From contig JADYYK010000131.1 in assembly GCA_020853705.1 (NCBI GenBank), positions 1 to 64,000 of the forward strand: 64,000 nucleotides of DNA. Reading direction: 5' to 3'. The stretch comes from Deltaproteobacteria bacterium (GTDB lineage Bacteria > Myxococcota_A > Polyangia > Haliangiales > JADYYK01). Shown here piece after piece: positions 35,272 to 45,736 of the stretch (position 1 is the stretch's first letter; each line of letters opens with the position of its first letter). Below the pieces are notes generated by a model, which saw only the letters and a list, made by a program, of their open reading frames with translations, ran no database searches and was not told the origin of the DNA. The position numbers and the translations under genes are program-made.

Positions 35272-35991
35272 ATGTTCGGGAGCGCAAAGCGCAAGATCCA
35301 GAGCGAGTTCGAGCGCGAGGCCATGCCGCACCTCGACGCGCTCTATGGGACGGCCCTTCGGCTGACAAGAAACCCGAAGGATGCCGAGGACTTGACCCAG
35401 GAGACGCTGCTCAAGGCGTACCGCTTCTTTCACCGCTTCGAGCGCGGCACCAACTGCAAGGCCTGGCTGTTCAAGATCCTCCACAACACCTTCTGCAACC
35501 GCTATCGCAAGGGCCAGCGTGACCGCGCGCTGAACGAGGAGGTCTCGCACGACGAGGGCCTCGACGTGCTGGTCTCGGCCGAGGCACAGTCGGCGTCGCG
35601 CGATCCCGAGGGCGTGCTGGTCGCCCGCCTCCTCAGCGACGAGGTCCAGCGCGCGCTCGACAGCGTGCCGGAGACCTTCCGCGAGGCGGTCATCCTGTCC
35701 GACCTGCAGGAGTTCTCGTACAAGGAGATCGCCGACATCATGGAGTGCCCGGTGGGCACCGTGATGAGCCGGCTGTTCCGTGGCCGGCGCCTGCTACAGA
35801 AGGCGCTGCACGACTACGCGGTCGAGCACGGCATCATCCGCGAGCACGCCGAGGTGGTCGGGGCCGAGCTGGCGGCGCGCGCGACCGCCCGGCTCGCGGC
35901 TGGAGACGTTCCGGCGGACGCAGCGCCGCTGGATCTGGACGCCTACCGGCGCCAGCGCAACAACCCTGGAGCGGCTGGCAAGAAGTCATGA
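35272..35991 (+). CDS. ECF-type RNA polymerase sigma factor
   Basis: A 239-residue RpoE-like extracytoplasmic-function sigma factor. Region 2 is seen in MPHLDALYGTALRLTRNPKDAEDLTQETLLKAYRFFHRF and NCKAWLFKILHNTFCNRYRK; region 4 in VQRALDSVPETFREAVILSDLQEFSYKEIADIMECPVGTVMSRLFRGRRLLQKAL. A C-terminal extension of about 45 residues follows region 4. The stop overlaps the anti-sigma start (ATGA), the classic arrangement for a sigma/anti-sigma pair. The target promoter motif cannot be inferred here. Confidence 0.95.
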   Translation: MFGSAKRKIQSEFEREAMPHLDALYGTALRLTRNPKDAEDLTQETLLKAYRFFHRFERGTNCKAWLFKILHNTFCNRYRKGQRDRALNEEVSHDEGLDVLVSAEAQSASRDPEGVLVARLLSDEVQRALDSVPETFREAVILSDLQEFSYKEIADIMECPVGTVMSRLFRGRRLLQKALHDYAVEHGIIREHAEVVGAELAARATARLAAGDVPADAAPLDLDAYRRQRNNPGAAGKKS

Positions 35992-36791
35992 CCCAGCAGA
36001 CGCAACAGATGATGTGCGAGGACGTCGAGCGGCTGATCCACCCGTATGTCGACGGTGAGTTCGGTCCGGTGGGGGACAGCGAGGAGCACGCGACGTTCGA
36101 GCGCCACCTCGCCGGCTGCAAGAGCTGCCGCGAGCTGGCCTCGTACCAGACCATGTTCAAGTCGGCGCTGCGCCAGCGCATGCCGCAGCGCCAGGCGCCC
36201 GCCGCGCTGGTCGAGCGCATCAAGCTGGAGCTGGCGCGCGCGCCGGTGCCGGTGCCGGCGTGGCGACGCAACGCCTGGAAGGTAGCGCCGGTGGCCGCCG
36301 CGGCGGCGATGCTGCTGCTGCTCGGGGTGTCGCTGCACCGGCGCGGCACCACCAGCGCGGTGGTGTCGTCGTCGATCGCGAAGCACACCAGCGAGCTGCC
36401 GGTCGAGATCGCGTCGCGCGACGCCGACAGCGTGCGCACCTGGTTCAGAGGCAAGGTGGCCTTCCCGGTGCGGGCGCCGCACTTCCGCGAGGTCCCCGCG
36501 GTGCAGCTGGTGGGCGCGCGGCTGTCGAACCTGCGAGACCGCGACGCCGCCTACCTGGTCTACGAGGTCAACGGCGCCAAGGTGTCAGTGTTCGTCTTCG
36601 ACCCCTCGCTGGTCGAGCTGGGCACGGACGACGGCTACCAGATGGTGGCCGGGCGCAAGGTGTATCTGGACGAATCGGGGCCGTACAACGTGGCGTTGTT
36701 CTCGGATCGTGGGGTCGGATACGCGATCACGGGTGACGTGGACCAGAAGACCATGCTGCGGCTGGTGTCGGCGTCGCTCACAGGGGACTGA
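35988..36791 (+). CDS. Membrane anti-sigma factor with zinc-finger (zf-HC2) domain
   Basis: A 267-residue anti-sigma factor overlapping the ECF sigma gene by four bases, which fixes the start. The N-terminal cytoplasmic domain carries the His-x3-Cys-x2-Cys motif (HLAGCKSC, about 39-47) that binds the sigma factor and zinc. One membrane helix follows (about 98-117). The C-terminal 145 residues would be periplasmic, with a compact beta domain (VPAVQLVGARLSNLRDRDAAYLVYEVNG) that probably senses the envelope signal. Its stop is followed by an 8-bp tandem repeat. Confidence 0.92.
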   Translation: MTQQTQQMMCEDVERLIHPYVDGEFGPVGDSEEHATFERHLAGCKSCRELASYQTMFKSALRQRMPQRQAPAALVERIKLELARAPVPVPAWRRNAWKVAPVAAAAAMLLLLGVSLHRRGTTSAVVSSSIAKHTSELPVEIASRDADSVRTWFRGKVAFPVRAPHFREVPAVQLVGARLSNLRDRDAAYLVYEVNGAKVSVFVFDPSLVELGTDDGYQMVAGRKVYLDESGPYNVALFSDRGVGYAITGDVDQKTMLRLVSASLTGD

Positions 36792-36805
36792 GGCCTCGGG
36801 CGGGC

Positions 36806-36835
36806 CCTGAGGGCCTGAGGGCCTGAGGGCCTGAG
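36806..36835. repeat. 8-bp tandem repeat after the anti-sigma gene
   Basis: Nearly four copies of CCTGAGGG begin 15 bases after the anti-sigma stop. The stop context itself (CTGAGGCC) resembles one unit. Confidence 0.88.
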
Positions 36836-36858
36836 CGACGGAAGGTCGGGTTCTGGCA

Positions 36859-36888
36859 TTGACGAAGTCGGCGGGAACGAAATAAAAT
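36859..36888 (+). promoter_or_regulatory. Sigma-70-type promoter for the FrzS-like gene
   Basis: TTGACG (5/6) and TAAAAT (5/6) with an 18-base spacer form the best promoter match in the window. The expected start near 36895 leaves a leader of about 38 bases containing AAGGA before the ATG at 36933. Confidence 0.65.
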
Positions 36889-36932
36889 CGGGCACTCCCG
36901 CCACCTCGGCTCGCCGCACAAAGGACCCTCCC

Positions 36933-39716
36933 ATGCCCCAGCGCACGGTGCTGATCGTCGACCCTGACGCGACCTTCGCGGATCGCCTCCGCAACCTGCT
37001 CGAACCCTACGAGCTGACCTGCGTCACAGTCGATAGCGGCAATGAAGCCCTGACCCGCGCGCGTGATCTGGCGCCGTCGCTGCTCATCATCTGCGTCGAG
37101 CTGCCAGGCAAGCCGTCGGGCTACGAGCTGCTGTCCACGGCCAAGCGCAGCGCGACCACGCGCAACGTCCCGATCATCCTGACCTCGCACCCGGCCGACG
37201 CCAAGGCCGAGCAGGTCTTCCGCGAGCACAACCGGCTCAAGAACCGCGCCAACGAGTACATCTTCAAGACGCAGTTCGACCACCGCGAGTTCCTGACCAA
37301 GGTCGACGCCATCCTCGGCATCGGCCCCATCAAGGAGCCCTCGGGCATGGAGGAGATCGAGATCCCGGTCGAGACCGACGTGGAGATGCTCGAGGACATC
37401 CCGATGATGTCGGGCATCAACGTCATCCCGGTGCTCGAAGAGGTGGAGGATCAGCCGACCCGGGTCGGCCAGGGTCAGTCGATCGATCTCGGCATCGACG
37501 CCGAGGCCGACGCGGCGTTCGCCGCCATCGGTGCCGACGCCGGCGCGGCGGCCGCGGCCTTCGACGACAAGGCCTTCGACGACGCCGGCCACACCATGTC
37601 GGGCGCCGCGCCGGGCTTCCTGCCCGCGCCGCTGCCGGAGCCAGAGCCGGAGATCGAGGCCGCGCCCGAGGAGTCTGGCGAGCTCGCGGTCGAGGCCGCG
37701 CCCGAGCCAGCGCACGAGCCCGACCTGGTCGAGGTCGCGCCCGAGCCCGACCCCGAACCCGAGGTCGAGGCCGAGCTGACTCCGGTCGAGTCGCAGCCGC
37801 CCGTCGCGGAGCCGGTGCGCGCCGCCGACCTGCCCGATCTGGATCTCGGCCTCGACGACGTCGGGACCCAGGTCCAGCAGGCCTTCGATCCCCCGACACC
37901 GCAAGCCACCGCCGCGGCCACGCGCGCGGTGATGGCGGCGCCCCCGGTGACGCCGCCGAGGCCCACGCCGGCGCCGCCGCGGCAGGCCACGGAGCCGCCG
38001 CCGGTGGTGGTGGCCGCGCTGGATCCTGCGCTGGGCCGCGAGCTCGACGAGCTGCGCCTGCGAGCGTCCGACTGGGCCAGCGAGCGTGAGCGACTGGAGC
38101 GTGAGCTCGGCGAGGCCAAGGCACGCGCCGACAAGGCGACCGCCGGCAGCCCGGTGTCCAAGGAGCGCGAGTTCCTCAACCTGCGCGAGACCATCACGCG
38201 CAAGGACAAGGACATCCGCGAGCTCAAGGACGAGCTGGGCAAGAAGGACCGCGCCATCCTCGACATCAAGGATGCGGTGCGCAACCTGGAGTCGCAGAAC
38301 GGCGAGCAGGACGTCAAGATCCTCGGCCTCGAGCGCGAGGTCGTCGAGTCGCACGAGAAGATCGACGCGCTGGCCGCCGACAAGGAGAAGGCGGCGGCGC
38401 GCGAGCAGCAGGTCAAGGCGCGCCTCGCCGACGCCCAGACCGAGATCAAGAAGACCTACGACGAGATCGCGAGCTGGAAGCAGAAGCTCGCCAAGCTGGA
38501 GAGCGACAGCAAGGCCGAGCTCGAGCGCGTGCGCAGCGAGTCCGCCGCGGCGGTCAAGGCGGCGCAGGACGAGCGCGACGCCCAGGTCAAGGCGGCGCAG
38601 GCCCAGGCCGCCAGCGACAAGGCGCAGCTGGAGGCGGATCACCGGCAGGCCAGCGAGGATGCCGCGCGCCGCGCCCAGGAGGCGCTGCGTGGCGAGCAGG
38701 ACCGCTCGGCCGGCGAGGTCGCCCGGCTCAAGCGCGAGTCGCAGGAGGCGCTGGCGGCGGCCGAGGCGGCGCGCCAGGCCGCGCTGGCGGCGGCGACGGA
38801 GCGGCTGGACGAGGCCATGGCGGCGTCGAACCAGCAGCGGGTGTCCGAGCTGGAGGCGGCGGCCGAGGCGCACGCGGCGGATCGCGCGTCGCTGGTGAAC
38901 CAGCACGCGGCCGAGCTGCAGGCGCTGCGGGACGAGCACGCCGACGCGCTGGCGGCGGCCGAGGCGCGCCGCATCGACGAGCTGGCGGCCGCGAACAAGC
39001 AGCGCGCCGACGAGCTGGCGGCGGCCGAGCAGCGCCGCGAGCGCGAGCTGGCGGCGGCCGAGAAGCGGCGCGCTGACGAGCTGGCGGCGGCCGAGAAGCG
39101 GCGTGAGAGCGAGCTCGGCAACGCGATGCGCGAGGCGGCCGATGCGGCGGCAGCGGCGGCGGCGGCGCATGCCAGCGCGACGGCGGCGGCGCTGGCCGCG
39201 CACAACGCGGAGGTCGAGCAGCTGAAGGCCGATCACACGACGGCCATCCTCGAGCTGGAGCAGAAGTCGGAGGACGAGAAGGCCGGCATCGAGTCGCGCT
39301 GGAGCACGGCGACCGAGGAGCTGCGCGGCAAGCACGCCGGCGAGGTCGCCGGGCTGCAGGGCGAGATCGCCGGGCACGAGCGCGATCTGGCCGCCAGCCG
39401 CGAGCGCATCCAGGCGCTGGCCAGCGATCTCGAGAACGCGCGCCGCCGGGGCAGCGAGCTCGAGGCCGCGGTGGCACAGCTCGAGGAGGCGGTGGCGGCC
39501 CGTGACGGGTCGCTGCGCGAGCTCGGCGGCGAGCTGAGCGCGGTCAAGGAGCAGAACGCTGGCTACCGCGAGCAGGTGGTCAGCGCCTACAGCAAGATCA
39601 AGAGTGACGAGCAGCTGGCCGACAAGGCGCGCAAGGCCATGGCGGTGGCGCTGACGCTACTCGACGAGCAGCTGCGCACCGCCAACGGTGCCGGGTCGCA
39701 CGAGGAGACGCCATGA
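36933..39716 (+). CDS. FrzS-like pseudo-receiver / long coiled-coil protein
   Basis: A 927-residue protein. Residues 1-130 are a response-regulator receiver fold (VLIVDPDATFADRL, IILTSHP, EYIFK), but the phospho-acceptor position holds Cys54 (LLIICVELPG) instead of Asp. The loop FREHNRLKNRANEYIFK resembles the FrzS pseudo-receiver of Myxococcus xanthus. About 150-380 is an acidic, Pro-rich linker. About 385-900 is a near-continuous coiled coil with Ala/Glu/Arg heptads, including repeated RRADELAAAEK segments. FrzS works at the cell pole in type IV pilus motility; a similar polar or cytoskeletal role is inference. It is co-transcribed with the HEAT gene (ATGA overlap). Confidence 0.82.
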   Translation: MPQRTVLIVDPDATFADRLRNLLEPYELTCVTVDSGNEALTRARDLAPSLLIICVELPGKPSGYELLSTAKRSATTRNVPIILTSHPADAKAEQVFREHNRLKNRANEYIFKTQFDHREFLTKVDAILGIGPIKEPSGMEEIEIPVETDVEMLEDIPMMSGINVIPVLEEVEDQPTRVGQGQSIDLGIDAEADAAFAAIGADAGAAAAAFDDKAFDDAGHTMSGAAPGFLPAPLPEPEPEIEAAPEESGELAVEAAPEPAHEPDLVEVAPEPDPEPEVEAELTPVESQPPVAEPVRAADLPDLDLGLDDVGTQVQQAFDPPTPQATAAATRAVMAAPPVTPPRPTPAPPRQATEPPPVVVAALDPALGRELDELRLRASDWASERERLERELGEAKARADKATAGSPVSKEREFLNLRETITRKDKDIRELKDELGKKDRAILDIKDAVRNLESQNGEQDVKILGLEREVVESHEKIDALAADKEKAAAREQQVKARLADAQTEIKKTYDEIASWKQKLAKLESDSKAELERVRSESAAAVKAAQDERDAQVKAAQAQAASDKAQLEADHRQASEDAARRAQEALRGEQDRSAGEVARLKRESQEALAAAEAARQAALAAATERLDEAMAASNQQRVSELEAAAEAHAADRASLVNQHAAELQALRDEHADALAAAEARRIDELAAANKQRADELAAAEQRRERELAAAEKRRADELAAAEKRRESELGNAMREAADAAAAAAAAHASATAAALAAHNAEVEQLKADHTTAILELEQKSEDEKAGIESRWSTATEELRGKHAGEVAGLQGEIAGHERDLAASRERIQALASDLENARRRGSELEAAVAQLEEAVAARDGSLRELGGELSAVKEQNAGYREQVVSAYSKIKSDEQLADKARKAMAVALTLLDEQLRTANGAGSHEETP

Positions 39717-41176
39717 CGATGCGTGGGAGTTCGAAGCTGGTCCGCGGCGTGTTGACCGCGGCGCTGGTCGGCGCGCTGGCCGGCGGGGCGGTCGCGGCAC
39801 CCAAGCCCAAGATCGAGGAGACCACCCAGCTCAAGGCGCTGTCGGCCAGCATCGACGCGCTGAAGTCGGACGACCTGACCTTGCGCAACATGGCGCTGCA
39901 GGCGCTGCAGAAGAGCCGACCCAAGGAGGCGCTGCCCCACGTGCTCCTCTTGCTGCGGGTGTCCGACGCCGACGTGCGCGGCTACGCCGCGGCGGTGCTG
40001 GGGGCGCTGGGCGATCCGACGGCGGCCGAGTACCTGCTGACGGCGGCGCGCACCGCGCGCTTCACCTGGGAGCTGGCCGACGAGATCAAGGCGCTGGGCC
40101 GGGTCGGCAAGGGCAACCCCAAGGTGCTGACCGCGCTGCGCGCTACCCTGGATGACACCCGCTCGCCCGAGGTGGTGCGCGCAGCGACGTTCGACGCGCT
40201 GGGCCGGCTGGAGGAGGCCGACGCGCTGCAGGACGTCGTCGATCTGGTGGCGACCGATCGGGATCGGCGCGCGCTGGGGACGGCGCTGCTGGATCGCGGC
40301 GATCAGCGCGGCGTGCGCATGCTGGTCGACGCGCTGGCCAGCGAGGACGACGATGTCGGCACCCAGGCCATGGATGATCTGGCCACGCGCGCGCCCAAGC
40401 TGGCCAGCAAGCTGCTGGCGGCGATGGTGCGGGACGACGAGGTGCCCGAGGCCGGGCGCGACCGCGCCTCGGCGGTGCTGGGGGCGTATGGCGCGGCGCA
40501 CGTCGCCGGCGTGCTGCCGGCGCTGGCGTCACGGTCGTCGACGGTGCGCACCGCCGCCGCGGCGGCGCTGGCCGCGGCGCCGCTGCCCAAGGCCAAGGCG
40601 GCCCTGAAGAAGCTGATGGCGGACGGCGATCGCTTCCCGACCATCATGGGCGCGCTGGCGCTGGCGCAGCTGGGCGACAAGGGCGGCCAGAAGCCGCTGG
40701 GCGAGATGATGACCCAGGGCGGCCTGAGCGACGTGGCCACGCGCTGGCTGGTGGTCACGCTGGCGCTGGTCGGTGACCAGGCCTACGTCGACAAGCTGAG
40801 CGAGTTCGTGCGCGCCGAGCGGCTGCCGTATGCGTCGATGCAGCTGCCCAAGGCGGCCAAGCTGATCGTGCCGCTGCTGGCCAAGCAGCTGGATCCGGCG
40901 CTCATCGGCAGCGGTCCCGACGTCGACTGGCTGCTGTCGACGCTGGTGCGCGCGCCCGACAAGAAGGCCGTGCTGGCGGCGCTGCAGAGCGCGCTGACCA
41001 GCGACAAGCTGCGCATGAGCGCGCTGATGGCCATCGTGCGCATGGGCGATCCCGACGCGGCGGCGCTGGCGGGTGCGCACCTCGAGGACAAGAACCCGCG
41101 CATCGCCATGGCCGCTGGCATCGCCGTGATGTCGGCCAGCGCGACGCCGCTGCCCAAGAAGGTGTTTTGGTATTAG
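39713..41176 (+). CDS. HEAT-repeat protein, exported
   Basis: A 487-residue protein with a signal peptide (about 1-28, ending AVAA) and then alpha-helical HEAT/PBS-lyase-like repeats along its length (VRGYAAAVLGALGDPTAAEYL, VVRAATFDALGRLEEADAL, VRTAAAAALAAAPLPKAKAAL). HEAT solenoids bind other proteins; the partner is unknown. Its start overlaps the FrzS-like stop by four bases, so the two are translationally coupled, although one product is predicted periplasmic and the other cytoplasmic. A palindromic hairpin begins four bases past the stop. Confidence 0.85.
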   Translation: MTMRGSSKLVRGVLTAALVGALAGGAVAAPKPKIEETTQLKALSASIDALKSDDLTLRNMALQALQKSRPKEALPHVLLLLRVSDADVRGYAAAVLGALGDPTAAEYLLTAARTARFTWELADEIKALGRVGKGNPKVLTALRATLDDTRSPEVVRAATFDALGRLEEADALQDVVDLVATDRDRRALGTALLDRGDQRGVRMLVDALASEDDDVGTQAMDDLATRAPKLASKLLAAMVRDDEVPEAGRDRASAVLGAYGAAHVAGVLPALASRSSTVRTAAAAALAAAPLPKAKAALKKLMADGDRFPTIMGALALAQLGDKGGQKPLGEMMTQGGLSDVATRWLVVTLALVGDQAYVDKLSEFVRAERLPYASMQLPKAAKLIVPLLAKQLDPALIGSGPDVDWLLSTLVRAPDKKAVLAALQSALTSDKLRMSALMAIVRMGDPDAAALAGAHLEDKNPRIAMAAGIAVMSASATPLPKKVFWY

Positions 41177-41179
41177 GCC

Positions 41180-41200
41180 CCTCGAAGCGAAGCTTCGAGG
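41180..41200. terminator. Perfect hairpin after the HEAT-repeat gene; palindromic repeat copy 2
   Basis: CCTCGAAGC-GAA-GCTTCGAGG is a perfect 9 bp stem with a GAA triloop, beginning four bases after the stop. It matches the repeat at 25187-25213. It may act as a terminator, but the second copy argues for a dispersed element. Confidence 0.6.
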
Positions 41201-41208
41201 AGCCTATT

Positions 41209-41298
41209 CCGCTCCGTCTCCGTCTCCGCCTCCGCTCCGTCTCCGCTCCGTCTCCGTTCCGCCTCCGTCTCCCCTCCGCCTCCGTTCCGTCTCCGTTC
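41209..41298. repeat. TCCGTC/TCCGCC hexamer-type repeat after the HD-GYP gene stop
   Basis: About 90 bases made of TCCGTC, TCCGCC and TCCGCTCCGTC variants fill the spacer between the convergent HEAT and HD-GYP genes and end directly at the HD-GYP gene's TAG. On the RNA of that gene it would be a purine-rich GGAGAC tract. Confidence 0.88.
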
Positions 41299-42486
41299 CT
41301 ACACCTTGGCGGCCGCCGGGATCGTCACCGCGCGCTCCACCGCGGCCTCCGCCTCGGCGGCCTCGGCCTCGGCGGCAGCCGCCTCGGCGGCGGCGGCCTC
41401 GTCGGTGGCGACCTGCTCCATCAGGCGGGTGCCGCCCGAGTTGATGAAGATCTCGACCAGCTCGGGATCGAACATCTTGCCGGCGTTCTTGCGCAGCAGC
41501 TGCTCGCACTCCTCGGACGGCAGCGCCTTCTTGTAGGGCCGATCGGTGGCCATGGCGTCGTAGGCGTCGGCGATGCACACGATGCGCGCGGCCAGCGGGA
41601 TGCTGGTGTCCTTCAGGCCGTCGGGATAGCCGGCGCCGTCCCAGCGCTCGTGGTGGTTGCGGATGGCCGACATGGTCGGCTTGAGCATCTCGATCTGTGA
41701 CGCGATCTCGTAGCCCTTCACCGCGTGGGTACGCATGTGGATCCACTCCTCGGGATCCAGCGCCGCCGGCTTGAGCAGCACCGCGTCGCGGATGCCGATC
41801 TTGCCGATGTCGTGCAGGAACGACGCGAACTCCAGCGCCTCCATGTCGGCTTCGGGATACTTGCAGGCGCGCGCCAGGTGCATGCCGAAGGCGGCCACGC
41901 GACCGCAGTGGCCCTTGGTGTAGGCGTCCTTGGCCTCGATGGCCTCGGCCAGTCCGAGCAGCGCCTGCCGGTTGGCGGCCTTGAGCTTGAGGTAGGCGTC
42001 CTCGATCTCGCGGGTGCGCTCCTTGACCACGACGTCGAGCAGCTTCTCGCGCTTGCGCAGCTTCTCGTGCTCGCGGCCGAGCTTCTGGATGAGGTCGCGT
42101 TGCTCGCGCTCGAGGCGGTGCAGCTTGAGGCCCTCGGCGACCACGGCCTGCAGCTGCCAGCGCTCCCAGGGGCGCGCGAAGAAGCGGAAGATGGTGCCCG
42201 CTGGCTTGTGCGGCAGATCGCCGGCGGCATCCGGCGACGCCGCCAGCAGGATGCGCAGCGCGTCGGGGAGGTAGGCCTGGGTACGCTCCAGGAGCTCGAG
42301 GCCGTTCATCTCGGGCGGGCGGTGATCGGCGACCACCACCGCATAGTCCTGTTGTGACGCGCGATTCAGCGCCTCGGTCATCGAGCGCGCGGTGTCCACG
42401 GTCAGCTGGGGGCCGGCCAGGACCTCGACGAGCTCGCCGAGCGCTTCGGTCTGGCTGTGAACGACGAGGGCGCGAAAGGCCGCCAC
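41299..42486 (-). CDS. RpfG-type response regulator with HD-GYP phosphodiesterase domain
   Basis: A 395-residue protein: receiver domain (1-120, acceptor Asp in VVVADHRPPEMNG), a helical linker, and an HD-GYP domain that hydrolyses cyclic di-GMP. Catalytic motifs are complete: LHDIGKIGIRD (HD pair near 224), MRTHAVKGYEI, NHHERWDGAGYPDGL (GYP) and ARIVCIADAYDAMATDRPYK. An Ala/Glu-rich tail ends the protein. The GTG at 42486 follows AGGGGG; a longer in-frame opening lacks support. It is divergent from hflX across 70 bp that hold two opposed promoters. Confidence 0.94.
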   Translation of the reverse strand: MAAFRALVVHSQTEALGELVEVLAGPQLTVDTARSMTEALNRASQQDYAVVVADHRPPEMNGLELLERTQAYLPDALRILLAASPDAAGDLPHKPAGTIFRFFARPWERWQLQAVVAEGLKLHRLEREQRDLIQKLGREHEKLRKREKLLDVVVKERTREIEDAYLKLKAANRQALLGLAEAIEAKDAYTKGHCGRVAAFGMHLARACKYPEADMEALEFASFLHDIGKIGIRDAVLLKPAALDPEEWIHMRTHAVKGYEIASQIEMLKPTMSAIRNHHERWDGAGYPDGLKDTSIPLAARIVCIADAYDAMATDRPYKKALPSEECEQLLRKNAGKMFDPELVEIFINSGGTRLMEQVATDEAAAAEAAAAEAEAAEAEAAVERAVTIPAAAKV

Positions 42487-42506
42487 TGGGACCCCCTGAA
42501 CGCACG

Positions 42507-42535
42507 AGTATATCGCTTGCGAGACAGCGCCCCAA
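42507..42535 (-). promoter_or_regulatory. Promoter for the HD-GYP gene
   Basis: Read on the - strand: TTGGGG (42535-42530), 17 bases, TATACT (42512-42507; 5/6). The predicted start near 42500 gives a 14-base leader with AGGGGG before the GTG. Confidence 0.5.
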
Positions 42536-42544
42536 GCGTAGAAT
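42517..42544 (+). promoter_or_regulatory. Promoter giving a near-leaderless hflX mRNA
   Basis: TTGCGA (4/6), 16 bases, TAGAAT (5/6). The predicted start near 42551 leaves only six bases before the hflX ATG and no Shine-Dalgarno sequence. It overlaps the opposing promoter. Confidence 0.5.
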
Positions 42545-42556
42545 CCGCGGGCTCGG

Positions 42557-44267
<1,711 letters not shown>

Positions 44268-44272
<5 letters not shown>

Positions 44273-44286
44273 CCGCTCCGGCTACT
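44268..44286. terminator. Hairpin across the hflX and convergent-gene stop codons
   Basis: AGTAGCC-GCTCC-GGCTACT is a perfect 7 bp stem with a 5-base loop. The TAG of hflX is in one arm and the CTA (TAG on -) of the next gene is in the other. Confidence 0.5.
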
Positions 44287-45679
44287 TCTTCGGCGTGGCC
44301 TTGAGGATGACCTTGTTGTCCTTGATGGCGACGCTGAAGTCGACCGCGCGAGCGTTGTGCTGCTGGCTGACCGCGCTGGCGGTGCGCTCGACCGTCTTGG
44401 CCAGCGCCTCGAAGCTGACCTTGTCGACGGGCTCGCCGACCTGCTTCTTGGCGCTGACGTACTTCTGGTAGAGGTCGCGCATCTGCGCCTCGCTGGGCGC
44501 CGGGCTGCCGGTCGGGGCGGGCGCCGGCGCGCGCGGCGCCATCGGCATGCCGGGCGACGACTCGGCGCGCTTGGCGGCCTGCATGCGCGGGCGCGTGATG
44601 TGGCGTGGGGTGCGGTGTGGCTGCCCCGGGGCACGGCTGGACGGCGCCACCGGCGGCGGCAGCATGTCGGCGATCGGGGTCGGCACGCCGGGCACGCGCA
44701 CCGCGGCGGGCATGCCGGGGGGCCGGTGCAGGGGCGCCCCCGGGAGCGGGCCGGCGCCGGCGCCCGCTGGTTGTGCCGGGGCCGGCGGCATGCCTGGCAT
44801 CGGAGGCAGCGGGGCGGGGCGGGGCGGCGCGGGCGCGAGGCCACCCGCGCCCGCACCGGCGCGGCTGGGTGGCACGAAGCCCTCGGGCATCACGCCACGG
44901 CGCGCAGCGGGCAGATCGCGCACGGTCTGATCGGGCCACGGGCCACCGGGGAGGGTGTCTTCGGGCGAGCGCCCCGCGGCGGGCAGGTCGCGCTGGGTCT
45001 CGTCGGGGCGGCCGGCGCGCGGCAGCTCGCGCTGGGTGGCGTCGCTGCTGGCGGCGCCGAACATGCCCGACATGCTGACCTGCTGGGTGGGCGGCGCCGC
45101 GGCGAACTCGCCGCTGCCGGTGTCGAACGGGCTCGGGCTGGCCACGGTGCGCGGCGCGCGAGTGTCGGCGATGGAGTCGAACAGCGAGTCGATGTCGTCG
45201 AAGCCGGCTGACAGCTCGCTGCCGAAGGGCTCGCCGTCGGTGGGGTCGAAGGCGGCCGACATCTGCTCCTCGACGCGGGCCTTCTCCTTCTCGGCGATGC
45301 GGGCGGCGGCGGCGTTGCGCTTCATCTCGTCGGGCAGCTCGAGCCCGCGCCGCGCCATGTTGCGCTGGGCGCGCGCGATGTCGCGGATATAGGTGCCGTT
45401 GGCGATCTGCGAGCAGGTCCGGTTCCAGTACGTGGTGTAGACATTCCACTTCTGATTCAAGGTGTTGAACCGGAAGCGGATGCCGGTGTTGCGGATGTTC
45501 TTCTGCGCGATGTCGAGCATGACGCGCTGGATCTCGCGACGCGCCACCAGCGGCTCCAGCTTCTGGAGGCCGAGGAAGTACTGCTCGTAGAGCACCTTCA
45601 GGCGATCGATGCGCTGCTGGAGATCGTCCAGCAGTTCGTCGATGCTGGGCTCCTTCTTGTTCTTGCTGGAGTCGATCAC
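44282..45679 (-). CDS. MXAN_5187-like C-terminal-domain protein with Pro-rich linker
   Basis: A 465-residue protein of unknown function. The N-terminal 110 residues (DELLDDLQQRIDRLKVLYEQYFLGLQKLEP, then WNVYTTYWNRTCSQIANGTYIRDI) match my memory of a conserved domain in Myxococcus MXAN_5187-type proteins. The middle 200 residues are Pro/Ala/Met-rich and low in complexity. The C-terminal 80 residues (MRDLYQKYVSAKKQVGEPVDKVSFEALAKTVERTASAV...VDFSVAIKDNKVILKATPKK) form a second conserved module. The start is GTG at 45679 after GAGCGGG. No signal peptide is present. The family assignment should be checked by profile search. Confidence 0.7.
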   Translation of the reverse strand: MIDSSKNKKEPSIDELLDDLQQRIDRLKVLYEQYFLGLQKLEPLVARREIQRVMLDIAQKNIRNTGIRFRFNTLNQKWNVYTTYWNRTCSQIANGTYIRDIARAQRNMARRGLELPDEMKRNAAAARIAEKEKARVEEQMSAAFDPTDGEPFGSELSAGFDDIDSLFDSIADTRAPRTVASPSPFDTGSGEFAAAPPTQQVSMSGMFGAASSDATQRELPRAGRPDETQRDLPAAGRSPEDTLPGGPWPDQTVRDLPAARRGVMPEGFVPPSRAGAGAGGLAPAPPRPAPLPPMPGMPPAPAQPAGAGAGPLPGAPLHRPPGMPAAVRVPGVPTPIADMLPPPVAPSSRAPGQPHRTPRHITRPRMQAAKRAESSPGMPMAPRAPAPAPTGSPAPSEAQMRDLYQKYVSAKKQVGEPVDKVSFEALAKTVERTASAVSQQHNARAVDFSVAIKDNKVILKATPKK

Positions 45680-45736
45680 CCCGCTCGATGGTAGCACGGT
45701 TGCGGGTACCCCTCCCGCGTGGTAACAGGCGGGCCG

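Noticed and set aside
36585..39377. Open frame of 930 codons opposite the FrzS-like gene
   Set aside because: Leu/Arg-rich mirror of a coiled-coil gene; no start signal or domain.
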